NCBI GenBank assembly: GCA_035550795.1
Contig: DASZOL010000116.1
Coordinates: 1-64,000, forward strand
Length of the DNA: 64,000 bases
Direction: 5' to 3'
From: DASRDR01 sp035550795
GTDB lineage: Bacteria; Methylomirabilota; Methylomirabilia; Rokubacteriales; DASRDR01
The position numbers and the translations under genes were made by a program. Positions 17,828 through 25,736 of this stretch are shown here, one piece after another. Position 1 is the first letter of the stretch. Each line of letters begins with the position of its first letter. The notes beneath the pieces were generated by a model. It was given only the letters and a program-made list of their open reading frames with translations. It was not told where the DNA came from and made no database searches.

Positions 17828-18247
17828 CTACGGCTTCTGCGAAGGGACCCCTATCTTGCGGAAACGCGCCGTCGCCTCACTGGGACCGAAGTCGTCCAGA
17901 TCGAACAGCTGGCGGACCTCGATCTCGCCCTTCCCGCCGTCGACGGCCGGATTGGGGAAGCGCTTGGTCCATTCGACCGCCTCTTCCCTCGACGTCACCT
18001 GGATGAGGGTATAGCCGGCGATGAGCTCCTTCGTCTCGGCGAAGGGCCCGTCGGTGAACGCGCGCTTCTCTCCCGAATACTGGATGCGCCAGCCCTTCGA
18101 GGTCGCCAGGAGGCCGGAGGCGTCCACGAGCGCGCCAGCCTTCTGCAGCTCCTCGTGGTATTTCGCCATCTCGGCGATCAGGCTCTCCGGGGGCATGACG
18201 CCGGCTTCCGAGGCCCTGGTCGCCTTCACGATGATCATGAATCGCAT
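17828..18247 (-). CDS. YCII-related (DGPF-domain) protein
   Basis: A 139-residue protein with the YCII fold: MRFMIIVKAT start, EMAKYHEELQKAGALVDASGL and the signature FTDGPFAETKELIAGYTLIQ. GGGAGG lies ahead of the ATG. Family members are small cytoplasmic proteins, often encoded next to ECF sigma factors and of unclear chemistry. Here a second DGPF protein sits 30 bp upstream in the same direction, so they are probably co-transcribed. No sigma factor is present. Confidence 0.87.
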   Translation of the reverse strand: MRFMIIVKATRASEAGVMPPESLIAEMAKYHEELQKAGALVDASGLLATSKGWRIQYSGEKRAFTDGPFAETKELIAGYTLIQVTSREEAVEWTKRFPNPAVDGGKGEIEVRQLFDLDDFGPSEATARFRKIGVPSQKP

Positions 18248-18277
18248 GGCACCGCCTCCCTTCCTACGTCCTTGCGC

Positions 18278-18679
18278 TCACGCTCGGTCTGCCGACGCGC
18301 GCCGCCGCTCGGCGCTCTTGCGGATGAGAGGGGTGAGGTCCTCCGCCGGCCGGATCTCGAAGGGGCCCACCTTCACGCCAGGGTGCCTCGACATCAACTG
18401 GATGGCGTGGTTCAGGTCCGTGGCCTCGAGGATCAAGATCCCCCCCAGCTGCTCCTTCGTCTCGGCGTAGGGACCGTCGGTCACGGACACCTTGCCCTTC
18501 CGGTAGCTCAACGTGGTGGCGCTCCGGGCGCTCTGGAGCGCCTCCCCGCCGACGAAGTGACCGCCGCTGCGCAGCACCTCGTCGTAGGCGAAGCACTCGT
18601 CCATCAGGGCGTCGCGCTCGCGCTCGGACATGCTGTCCCACTTCGTCTCGTCCACGTATCCCAAGCATATGTACTTCAT
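18278..18679 (-). CDS. YCII-related (DGPF-domain) protein
   Basis: A 133-residue paralogue of the downstream DGPF protein, less conserved at the ends. It shows MKYICLGYVDETKWD, the DECFAYDEVLRSGGHFVGGE helix and VTDGPYAETKEQLGGILILE. GGAGGG four bases ahead of the ATG supports the start. It is probably the first gene of a two-gene unit. In many soil bacteria this form precedes an ECF sigma factor gene; here that partner is missing. Confidence 0.87.
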   Translation of the reverse strand: MKYICLGYVDETKWDSMSERERDALMDECFAYDEVLRSGGHFVGGEALQSARSATTLSYRKGKVSVTDGPYAETKEQLGGILILEATDLNHAIQLMSRHPGVKVGPFEIRPAEDLTPLIRKSAERRRASADRA

Positions 18680-18903
18680 CGTCCCTCCGCCGACGGATCG
18701 TCGCGTCCCGAGGTCAGAACCACCTCGTGCCCCTTCGTCCAGCAGCTTGGCCAGGCATCACGAACGGTCGTTCCCACCCCCGCGCCTGGGCGTGCACCTC
18801 TCCGTCGCCGGAGGGGTACCCGGCGGACGCGCGCGCAGGCGCCGAGGGGGCACGCGCCGGCGAGCGGTCACGGCCGGCATCCGCGTGCGGGTGGGCTGAC
18901 CCC

Positions 18904-19392
18904 CTACGACGGGTGCCCAGCGTCGCTGCACATGGAGGCCATGGCCGCCGCCCCCCGCTTGCGGATCTCCTCGGGGGCCAGGTCCTCCTTGTGGGTGGCC
19001 ATCGCCCACTCGTGACCGAAGGGATCGACGAGCTTGCCGAACCGATCGCCCCAGAACATGTCGGCCGGCGGCATGATGGCCTTGGCGCCGGCGTCGACGG
19101 CTTGCTGGAAGGCGGCGTCCACGTCCGGCACGTAGAGAAAGATGGCCGCGGTGGTGCCGCCCAGGGTCTGCGGCGAGCGGCTTCCCATCTGGGGGAATTC
19201 GTCACTGAGCATCACGAGCGAGTCGCCGATCTGGATCTCGGCGTGCATCACGCTCTTGCCGTCGGGCCCGGTCATGCGCTCGCTCTCCCGGGCCCCGAAC
19301 GCCCGCTTGTAGAAGTCGATCGCCTGGGCGGCGCCCTTGACGGTGAGGTATGGGGTGACGGTCCGATACCCGTCCGGAATGGCCTTGGCCAT
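18904..19392 (-). CDS. VOC-superfamily (PhnB/glyoxalase-like) protein
   Basis: A 162-residue protein. The ATG at 19392 follows GAGGAAGGAGT; the open frame extends ten codons further upstream without need. It has the paired beta-alpha-beta-beta-beta pattern of PhnB-like glyoxalase/bleomycin-resistance proteins: VTPYLTVKGAAQAIDFYKRA, then VMHAEIQIGDSLVMLSDE, then FLYVPDVDAAFQQAVDAGAK, ending WGDRFGKLVDPFGHEWAMAT. The acidic and His positions typical of metal binding (E in HAEI, H in FGHEW) are kept. Substrate unknown. It is next to the DGPF pair and may share its regulation. Confidence 0.88.
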   Translation of the reverse strand: MAKAIPDGYRTVTPYLTVKGAAQAIDFYKRAFGARESERMTGPDGKSVMHAEIQIGDSLVMLSDEFPQMGSRSPQTLGGTTAAIFLYVPDVDAAFQQAVDAGAKAIMPPADMFWGDRFGKLVDPFGHEWAMATHKEDLAPEEIRKRGAAAMASMCSDAGHPS

Positions 19393-20443
19393 GCTTGACT
19401 CCTTCCTCACTTGAGGCTTCATCGTCCACCAGCCCCGCGAGCCGGGCCGGTCCTCGCACGCCGCTTCCGCGCGACGCTAGGCGCCGCCCGCCGAGGAGCG
19501 CCGCCGCGGGCGCGGTGCGTGCGGGGACTCGTGGTCTTTCCTCTCGCTCCATAGTCGAACGGGCCGGCGCGAGATCGACATGCGCGGAGGCGCGCCACAT
19601 CAGGGCCGGCCCCCTGGCCTCCCGGTGGCGGAAGGCCCGTGGGCGGGGGCCGCCACCGGATGTCGGCCCCTGGACGCTCGTGCGGGCCCGCTGCAGTCCC
19701 GCGTGGGGTCGAGCCCTCGATCCACTGTCCTGCATCGGCCCTACGTCCGTGCCCAGGAGCGCGGCCGTCCCGGAGGACGAGGGCCCGCCTGACCGCCTCG
19801 GAGGTGGCCAGGCGCATCGGTCGCCATGAAGCTCGACGGGCCACGCGCTGCCCGGGGTCCTGGACTGAGCTTTCGTCACGATGCCGGCTCCAGCACCACC
19901 CCGGGGAGCTCGAGCTGGACGGCGTGGCCTGGGTGAGCGGGGCGCACCGGACGGCGGCCGGCTACGTCCTCGAGAGCGACCGGCCGTGGTCATCGCGCCG
20001 GGCCGTCGCGTGCGGGTCTGGTGGGGTGACGCCGTCCCCGTGATCGGGTTCCTGCCCGGCTCGACCACGATCATGCCGTCTCGAGATCCGCATCTCCCCG
20101 GCCGGGCCTGGCACTCGCGTGGCTGGCCCCGGTGTCACGGTCTCGTGGGCGGTCATGGGCGTCCCCTGTTCGGGAACCGAGCTGGCGAACGGAAACGCCC
20201 GGGGGCGACCACCGGCCGGATGTCCTACCCGTCAGGCTGCCCGCGGCCCACGGTGCCCGGGCTGGCCTGCTCCATCGCTCCCCTCCTTCAAGGCTCCGCC
20301 TCGTCGGCGCTTCGCCGACGGCGGCGCCCTCCCGAACGGGTGCTGAAAGGAAGAGCGCGTCCACCGTTCGAGCAGGGTCTTCTCGACTGGCGGACCGGCG
20401 CGGCCCCCATTCCCGTGATGCCGGACGTCACGAGCGGCCCACC
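19393..20443. other. One-kilobase gene-poor region
   Basis: About 1.05 kb without a supported gene. Several open frames exist on both strands, as expected in GC-rich DNA, but none has a ribosome site and family-like sequence. The most protein-like stretch is on the plus strand near 19915-20080 (ELELDGVAWVSGAH and, one frame away, VVIAPGRRVRVWWGD), which may be a decayed gene with frameshifts. Confidence 0.5.
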
Positions 20444-21673
20444 CTAGGCCGGCGGCGCCTTGGATCCGGGAGTGCTGAATCGACGCGACAACGTCAGCCG
20501 CAGGGCCGACGCCGCCGCCTTCGCCCTCGCCAGGTACGCGGACCCGTCGCGGCGGGAGAGCGGAAGGCTCCTGCCCCGGGACGCCGCGAGCGCCTGCAAC
20601 TCGGCCGCATAGCTCAGCTCGGGCGGCCGGCGGGACAGGTCGACGGGCGTGAAGCAGCGCCGGTCAATCGCACTCCAGGACGGCAGCGGCGGAAACACGG
20701 CGAACTTCTCGAGCGCCCCGATGACCGCGAGCGGCATCATGGTCTTCAGGCACTTCTCGCACCGCCCGCAGTTGCGGGCGCCGGAGGCATTCTGCCAGCA
20801 GACTCGAAGGTGCGCCTGCGCCTCGCGCCGCTCGGCAAGCGCGACGATCTTCTCGATGCGCGACAGGTGCGTGCCGTAGTGCACGATGTCGAGCCTCTCG
20901 GTCCCAAGCATCGGGTCGGTCACCGGATTCGAGCCGCACGGCAAGAAGAGCAGCGACTGCCGGTTCGTGGACGGGATGATGAGCCGCCGGATCCCACCCG
21001 ACAGCAGCAGCGCGGCGGCGGCGAGGCACGCTCCATGCGTCTGGTCCCAGGGCAGGTGCGAATCCAGCATGTCGCGGACGTTCGTCGAGAGGCCGACGAC
21101 GTCGAGGCCCAGTGGGCGTGCGAGCTCCGCGAACTCGGCGGCGAGCTCATGGTAAGCGGGATTGGCCAGCGGGATGTCGAAGCCGTGCGCAAAGAGCAGA
21201 TGCGTCAACCTGAAGTCCGCGACCGGTGCGGCGGGACCGAGGTGCGCGTACAGCGTGTGAAACGAGTCGACGCCGCCCGAGAAGCAGCTCGCCACGGCCG
21301 TCGCGCGCGACCGGTCGGCGTGCGAGAACCCGGGCACACGCAGCGCGACCGCCCGGAGGCGCGGCCACCACAGATGAAAGTGCTCGACGGCACGCTGGAA
21401 GCCGTAGTGAAACCGCGACGACACCGGCTGCGCCACTTCGATGTCCTCGCCGGCGGCCATCGCCAGGAATGCCAGCGCCGCGACCGCGGGCTCGGGTCCG
21501 GCGTGGATCCAGTCGCGCCAGCGCGGCGCGACGCTGAACCATAGCTCACCCGTCCGCTCCATTCGTGCTTCGAAGCGGTAGCGTACGGTGAGTGCACCGT
21601 CCGCCTCGACCACCTGCCCCGGCTGTATCTTCACCGAACTCACCATCCACTCGGTCGCGAGGTGCGGGCCCAC
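20444..21673 (-). CDS. PP-loop ATP-pyrophosphatase-like protein with Cys cluster
   Basis: A 409-residue protein (GTG start with AGGGGAA upstream; an ATG nine codons in is an alternative). The middle carries the PP-loop CFSGGVDSFHTLYAHLG that binds ATP in QueC-, AsnB- and tRNA-sulfurtransferase-type enzymes. A later motif NCGRCEKCLKTMMPL has three close cysteines, a likely zinc or sulfur-transfer site. STNRQSLLFLPCGSNPVTD lies between. It probably adenylates a carboxylate or amide oxygen. The first 120 residues match no family I know. It is isolated, so the pathway cannot be inferred. Confidence 0.78.
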   Translation of the reverse strand: MGPHLATEWMVSSVKIQPGQVVEADGALTVRYRFEARMERTGELWFSVAPRWRDWIHAGPEPAVAALAFLAMAAGEDIEVAQPVSSRFHYGFQRAVEHFHLWWPRLRAVALRVPGFSHADRSRATAVASCFSGGVDSFHTLYAHLGPAAPVADFRLTHLLFAHGFDIPLANPAYHELAAEFAELARPLGLDVVGLSTNVRDMLDSHLPWDQTHGACLAAAALLLSGGIRRLIIPSTNRQSLLFLPCGSNPVTDPMLGTERLDIVHYGTHLSRIEKIVALAERREAQAHLRVCWQNASGARNCGRCEKCLKTMMPLAVIGALEKFAVFPPLPSWSAIDRRCFTPVDLSRRPPELSYAAELQALAASRGRSLPLSRRDGSAYLARAKAAASALRLTLSRRFSTPGSKAPPA

Positions 21674-22030
21674 GGGGGCGCTGTTCCCCTGGTAGCTTCA
21701 CGGAGGGCATCAGCCCGGCGGCGCCCCCTCACGGTCGTTGCCGGGCCAGGAACCCAGATTGCGGCGTCGCCAGCGCGGCGGAGTGTAGCGCGATTGGGAA
21801 CGGGCCGACAAGGTGGTGCGCCGGCGGGGAATGCACGCGCCGGCCGCGGTCCTGAGCGGCGACGGCTCACGGGAGCCGACCAGCCCCGGCGCAGCGCGGC
21901 GCAAGCCCTTCAGCCTGAAGGCGCTGCATTCGGACGAGGTTGCCTTCACGTCGCCGCCACCCTGGACAGTCCGGCTCGCCGGGCAGCCCGGGTCAGGAAG
22001 TGGCCGACATGGACTGGACGCCTCCCGTGG
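21674..22030. other. Intergenic region between the toxin gene and the PP-loop gene
   Basis: About 357 bases with no supported gene on either strand. It would hold the promoter of the PP-loop gene and the end of the toxin transcript; no clear -35/-10 pair or terminator hairpin was recognised. Confidence 0.45.
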
Positions 22031-22462
22031 TCAGCCGCCGACCGGCCCGCCCCGCTGCCCCGGGGAGCGTACCTCGACGAGACGCCTGGCCCGGGCCTGT
22101 TGCTCGCGGTCCAAGGTAACGAGCGGGAGATTCAGATGATGCGCAGTCGCGACGTACACAGCGTCGGCGCCACGGAGCCCGATCTCGGCGGCTAGCTCTG
22201 CGGCGGAGCGTCCCAGCCGGCTGTCGAGGGGCACCAAGCGAAGTTCGGTGAGTCGCAGGAGCATCTGAACAGCCTGGTGCGCGAGCTCAGACTGACCCAT
22301 TCGTCGCGAAAGCGCTCCGGCCACTTCCGCCAGGAGCAGCGTGGGTGAGATCAGCAGATCTCCCCCGGCGGCTTGCTCCTCGAGCCAGCGTCGGCTGGCC
22401 GCATGGTGGACGTTCTGGGGAACCAGACGGCTCACCCACACGCTGGCATCGACGACGGTCAC
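22031..22462 (-). CDS. vapC: VapC-type PIN-domain toxin
   Basis: A 143-residue PIN-domain endoribonuclease. The GTG at 22462 overlaps the antitoxin stop (GTGA), and homology begins immediately (VTVVDASVWV). The acidic active site is complete: D5, E46 (LLLAEVAGAL), D100 (LRGADAVYVATA) and D118 (LVTLDREQ). These residues hold Mg2+ to cut RNA, usually tRNA or rRNA. The upstream Phd-type protein would neutralise it and repress the promoter. Confidence 0.9.
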   Translation of the reverse strand: MTVVDASVWVSRLVPQNVHHAASRRWLEEQAAGGDLLISPTLLLAEVAGALSRRMGQSELAHQAVQMLLRLTELRLVPLDSRLGRSAAELAAEIGLRGADAVYVATAHHLNLPLVTLDREQQARARRLVEVRSPGQRGGPVGG

Positions 22463-22722
22463 AACCGGCGCCGTCCTTCCCGCACGGCCCCCACGGCGGA
22501 TCGGCCGCGGGGCCAGCGAGCGCCGATCTCCACGGCCAGTCGATCGAGGTCGGACCACACGGCCGCGCTCGTCTGTCCTCCGCGCGCCCGCCGCGACGCA
22601 GGGATCAGTCGAGCGATGGTCCGTCCCCGATAGGTCACCTGAATCTCCTCGCCGCGGTCCCGAACACGACGCAGGATTCGGCTCGTCTGGTCCTTGAGCT
22701 CACGCACCCCAACTGACCTCAT
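22459..22722 (-). CDS. Phd/YefM-type antitoxin
   Basis: An 87-residue protein. The N-terminus MRSVGVRELKDQTSRILRRV and VTYRGRTIARLIPA form the Phd/YefM DNA-binding and dimerisation fold; the Arg-rich, flexible C-terminal half should wrap around the toxin. It overlaps the VapC start by four bases, the usual antitoxin-first order. Autorepression by the complex is expected from family behaviour. The short spacer upstream contains GTAGCTACACTCGTGGCTACA, cut here to GTAGCTACA and GTGGCTACA, two near-repeat half-sites (22748-22768). Confidence 0.88.
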   Translation of the reverse strand: MRSVGVRELKDQTSRILRRVRDRGEEIQVTYRGRTIARLIPASRRARGGQTSAAVWSDLDRLAVEIGARWPRGRSAVGAVREGRRRL

Positions 22723-22747
22723 ACCCGCCTCCGCCTGACACGGCAGA

Positions 22748-22768
22748 TGTAGCTACACTCGTGGCTAC
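22748..22768 (-). promoter_or_regulatory. Possible operator of the toxin-antitoxin pair
   Basis: GTAGCTACA and GTGGCTACA lie 12 bp apart, 25-45 bases upstream of the antitoxin start. GTAGCTAC is itself palindromic. Short AT-richer half-sites at this position suit a Phd-type autorepressor. Assignment is by position only. Confidence 0.4.
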
Positions 22769-22919
22769 AATGTATCAGCCGGAAACTCCGGGGGTCAACG
22801 AGGGCGAGCCGGCCCGCGTGGCGGCGGCGGCTCCTCGCGGCGCTCGGCCGGGCCGCCGAGCCGCCGCCGGGCCCCCGATGGCCTTGCCGACTTCGAGGGT
22901 CGCGGGCTATCGCGCCGAC

Positions 22920-23000
22920 GGGCTGGCCCCAGGGGCTAGCCAGGGGGACGGGGCCCCGGGAACCGGGGAACGAGAAACGTGGCTAGGAGTTCCTCGATTC
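22920..23000 (+). repeat. 81-bp direct repeat, copy 1
   Basis: This 81-bp stretch recurs at 25302-25382 in the same orientation with about six mismatches, five of them clustered in 11 bases. Both copies contain the inverted repeat CCCCGG-GAA-CCGGGG beside GGGGCCCC, and share AACGAGAAACGTGGCTA. The copies bracket the AlaX and epoxide-hydrolase genes. Confidence 0.9.
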
Positions 23001-23134
23001 TCATCGAGCGCCTCTCCGCTCGGGGAAGGTATCCGGGGCTGCCGTCGGCCGCAAGACCCCGCCGAGGAACCTGCCGAGGAACCGCTTCCCAGATGTCGGG
23101 CGCCCCGCTACGATAACGCCCGGGGAGATCGCTG
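23001..23134. other. Spacer between repeat copy 1 and AlaX; part of a 412-base gene-free stretch
   Basis: The whole interval 22723-23134 holds no supported gene. Besides the antitoxin operator and repeat copy 1, only the AlaX leader is here, with GGGGAG ahead of its ATG. Confidence 0.5.
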
Positions 23135-23851
23135 ATGGCGCGTTACTACTGTCACGAATATCCCGAGGTCCTCGACCACGAGAGCCGGGTCGTCGACGCC
23201 CGGCCCGGCGCGGTGGTCCTCGAGCAGACGCCGTTCTATCCCGGCGGCGGCGGGCAGCTCGCTGACCGCGGCCGGCTCGCCTGGTCCGGTGGCGAGGTCG
23301 AGGTGGTGGGTTTCGAATCCACCGACGGGCGCCTCTGGCATCTGCTCGCCGAGCCGGTCGACATCGCCGGCCCGGTGCGGGCGGCGGTCGACGCCGCGTT
23401 CCGCACGATGATGACCGAGCTGCACACCGGCACGCACATCCTCAACGCGCTGGTCTTCCAGCAGTTCCAGGGCGCGCTCGTGACCGGGGCCCAGATGAAC
23501 GACGACGGCACCGCCCGGATGGACTTCGACCTGCCCGACGCCGACAACGACCGGCTGCGCGCCCTGGAGGCGCCGATCAACGACGTCATCCGGCAGGATC
23601 TCGCCGTCCGCTACGTGTACGTGCCGATGACTGACGCGACGGCGGAGCATGGGCTCATCCGCAGCCGCTCGGTGGCGCCGCCGCCCGCGGGCGACGGCAC
23701 GATCCGCATCGTGGAGATCGTGGGGCTCGACCGCCAGGCCTGCGGCGGCACCCACCTGGCCTCCACCGCGCGCTCACGGCCGGTGCGGATCCTCAAGATC
23801 GACAACAAGGGCCGCCACAACCGGCGCGTGCGGATCGGCCTGGATCGCTGA
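23135..23851 (+). CDS. alaX: Alanyl-tRNA editing protein (AlaX type)
   Basis: A 238-residue free-standing editing domain that hydrolyses Ser- or Gly-mischarged tRNA-Ala. It has the opening TPFYPGGGGQLADRG, the zinc ligands H97 and H101 (HTGTH), and C203 and H207 (CGGTH), all positioned as in the editing domain of AlaRS. The length fits AlaX-M. The start has GGGGAG at the right distance. The epoxide-hydrolase frame starts one base after its stop. A lone alaX away from alaS, paired with an unrelated enzyme and framed by repeats, points to an acquired cassette. Confidence 0.92.
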   Translation: MARYYCHEYPEVLDHESRVVDARPGAVVLEQTPFYPGGGGQLADRGRLAWSGGEVEVVGFESTDGRLWHLLAEPVDIAGPVRAAVDAAFRTMMTELHTGTHILNALVFQQFQGALVTGAQMNDDGTARMDFDLPDADNDRLRALEAPINDVIRQDLAVRYVYVPMTDATAEHGLIRSRSVAPPPAGDGTIRIVEIVGLDRQACGGTHLASTARSRPVRILKIDNKGRHNRRVRIGLDR

Positions 23852-23852
23852 G

Positions 23853-25006
23853 GTGACTGCCCTCGAGCCGTTCAGGATCGCCACCCCGCCCGCGGTGCTG
23901 AGCGATCTGCAGGAGCGCCTGTGGCGGGCGCGCCTGCCCGGCGAGCCCGCCGACGCCGGATGGAGCTACGGCACCGACCTCGCATATCTTACCCGGCTCG
24001 TGCACTACTGGCGGGACGAGTATGACTGGCCCGCCGTCGAGGCGCGGCTCAATCGCCTGCTGCAGTTCGTCGCCGTCGTCGGCGCCCATCGCATTCATCT
24101 GGTCTACGAGCGCGGCAGCGGGCCCCAGCCGCTGCCGCTCGTGCTCACCCACGGGTGGCCAGGGTCGTTCGTCGAGTTCGAGGGCGTGATCGAGCACCTG
24201 GCCCACCCCGAGCGTGCCGGCGGCCGGATCGAGGACGCTTTCGATGTGATCGTCCCCAGCCTGCCGGGGTACGCGTGGTCCTCCCCGCCGCCGGCGCCGA
24301 TCACGCCGCGCGACATCGCGCGGCTCTGGGACGAGCTGATGACTTCGGTGCTCGGCTACCGGCGCTACGTCGCCCAGGGCGGTGACTGGGGCAGCATCGT
24401 CACCTCCTGGCTCGCCCTCGACTGCCCCGGGCACGTCGCGGCAATCCACCTCAACCTGATGGGCCTGCGCCCCCATCTCGGCGAGGGTAGTCCGCCGCTG
24501 ACGCCGGCCGAGACGGCGTGGATCGCGCGGGCCCGCGAGCGTCTCGGCCGCGAGACCGGCTACCAGGCGATCCAAAGCACCAAGCCGCAGACGCTCGCGT
24601 ACGCCCTCACGGACTCGCCAGTCGGGCTGGCGGCGTGGATCGTCGAGAAGTTCCACGGCTGGAGCGACGGCGATGGCGCCGAGCCGCCGTTCACCATGGA
24701 GTCCCTGCTCACCAACGTGATGATCTACTGGCTGAGCGGCTGCGCGAACACGGCGAGCTGGCTCTACACCGCCGCCCGCCGCCGGCCGGAGGGCATGCGG
24801 CTGGGCCCGGGGGAGCGCGTCGACGTCCCCACCGCGTTCATGGCGTCCCCGGCCGACCTGTTCCCGCCGCCGCCGACGAGTGGATCGGCCGCGTATACCG
24901 CTGCGTGCGCCGGACCGAGCGCCCGCGCGGCGGACACTTCGCCGCCCTGGAGTCGCCCGAGGAGTTCGTGCGAGACGTCCGCGAGTTCTTCCGCGTCTAT
25001 CGCTGA
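23853..25006 (+). pseudogene. Microsomal-type epoxide hydrolase, frameshifted near its end
   Basis: The gene starts with GTG one base after alaX. Residues 1-100 are the epoxide-hydrolase N-terminal domain (EPFRIATPPAVLSDLQERLW). The alpha/beta-hydrolase core follows, with oxyanion motif HGWPGS at 100-105, SLPGYAWSS, and the nucleophile D178 in QGGDWGS. After ADLFPPPP, at about 24872, the frame shifts. The family ending (DEWIGRVYRCVRRTERPRGG, then HFAALESPEEF with the catalytic His, to DVREFFRVYR) lies in frame +2 and stops at 25006. One missing base in a run of CCG triplets explains it. As read, the protein would lose its general-base His. Confidence 0.85.
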
Positions 25007-25014
25007 GCCGACGC

Positions 25015-25301
25015 TCAGCGCAGGGCCAGCCAGGGCATCTCGGCGCGATGACATGTCTCGTAGTCGTGGATCTGCGCCTCGTGGCCGAGCGTCAGCGTGA
25101 TCTCGTCCTGGCCGGTCCGCAGCATCTGCCGGGCGAACGGCTCGACCTGGAAGGGATGCGCGGTACCGTCGGGCGCCTCACCGACTGCGCCTCGAGATCT
25201 GCGGCGATGGTGGCGCCCGGCCGTGCAAGCAGCCTGGCGCCGGAGGTCGGCGACGACGCCGGCCGGCAGGATCACCGGCAGCCCGTTCTTCAGGCAGTTC
25301 C
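25015..25301 (-). pseudogene. leuD: leuD (isopropylmalate dehydratase small subunit) C-terminal remnant
   Basis: About 95 residues of a LeuD-like protein are recognisable. From the repeat edge they read RNCLKNGLPVILPAGVVADL, then in another frame ARLLARPGATIAADLEAQSV, then back in the first frame DGTAHPFQVEPFARQ and TGQDEITLTLGHEAQI. A one-base insertion and a compensating one-base loss about 65 bases apart explain the frames. LeuD homology stops at about 25301, exactly where repeat copy 2 begins, and no N-terminal LeuD sequence was found beyond the repeat. The stop is 8 bp from the convergent epoxide-hydrolase end. Confidence 0.78.
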
Positions 25302-25382
25302 GGGCTGGCCCCAGGGGCTGCCCCAGGGAACGGGGCCCCGGGAACCGGGGAACGAGAAACGTGGCTACGAGTTCCTCGATTC
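25302..25382 (+). repeat. 81-bp direct repeat, copy 2
   Basis: Same orientation as the copy at 22920-23000, 2,382 bases away, about 93% identical. It directly adjoins the truncated leuD remnant, so it marks a rearrangement breakpoint. Confidence 0.9.
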
Positions 25383-25736
25383 GGCTCCGGCGGAACCCTA
25401 GTCTAGCCGACGTGCGTTGAGCGCGGATGACGGGGACGTCACGTCTCGGCTACCGCGCCGGGACAGCACGGCGAAGGAGGGGCCCCGGGCTCGGTCTTCA
25501 CCTCGCCCCCGGGGGCCGATCGCTTCGCGGCCGCGCTGCTCAGGCGGCTGCCCTCGTAGAGTCAGGGGCCCCTTGCGGGGACGTTCAACCGGCCAGCGCT
25601 ATGATGGACGAACTTCCTCGGGCACCTCCGACGCGCCCAGGCACGCACGCGGTTGATCTGGCCGCGACTCCGCTGTGAAGGCTGTCCGGACGACTTCGGC
25701 CGGTCCTCCGGGGCCGCGCTATCGCCCCGCCCTCGG
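25383..25736. other. Gene-free region beyond repeat copy 2
   Basis: About 354 bases. I looked for the missing N-terminal half of LeuD on the minus strand and saw none, and no other gene is supported. Confidence 0.45.

Noticed and set aside
22920..23000. Repeat copies as CRISPR units
   Set aside because: Only two copies, 2.4 kb apart, with genes between them; no spacers or cas genes.
23300..23330. GGTTTCGAATCCACC, resembling a tRNA T-arm
   Set aside because: It lies inside the alaX coding frame, and no acceptor stem or anticodon arm surrounds it.
25383..25736. N-terminal half of leuD beyond the repeat
   Set aside because: No frame on the minus strand shows the LeuD opening motifs; the sequence looks non-coding.
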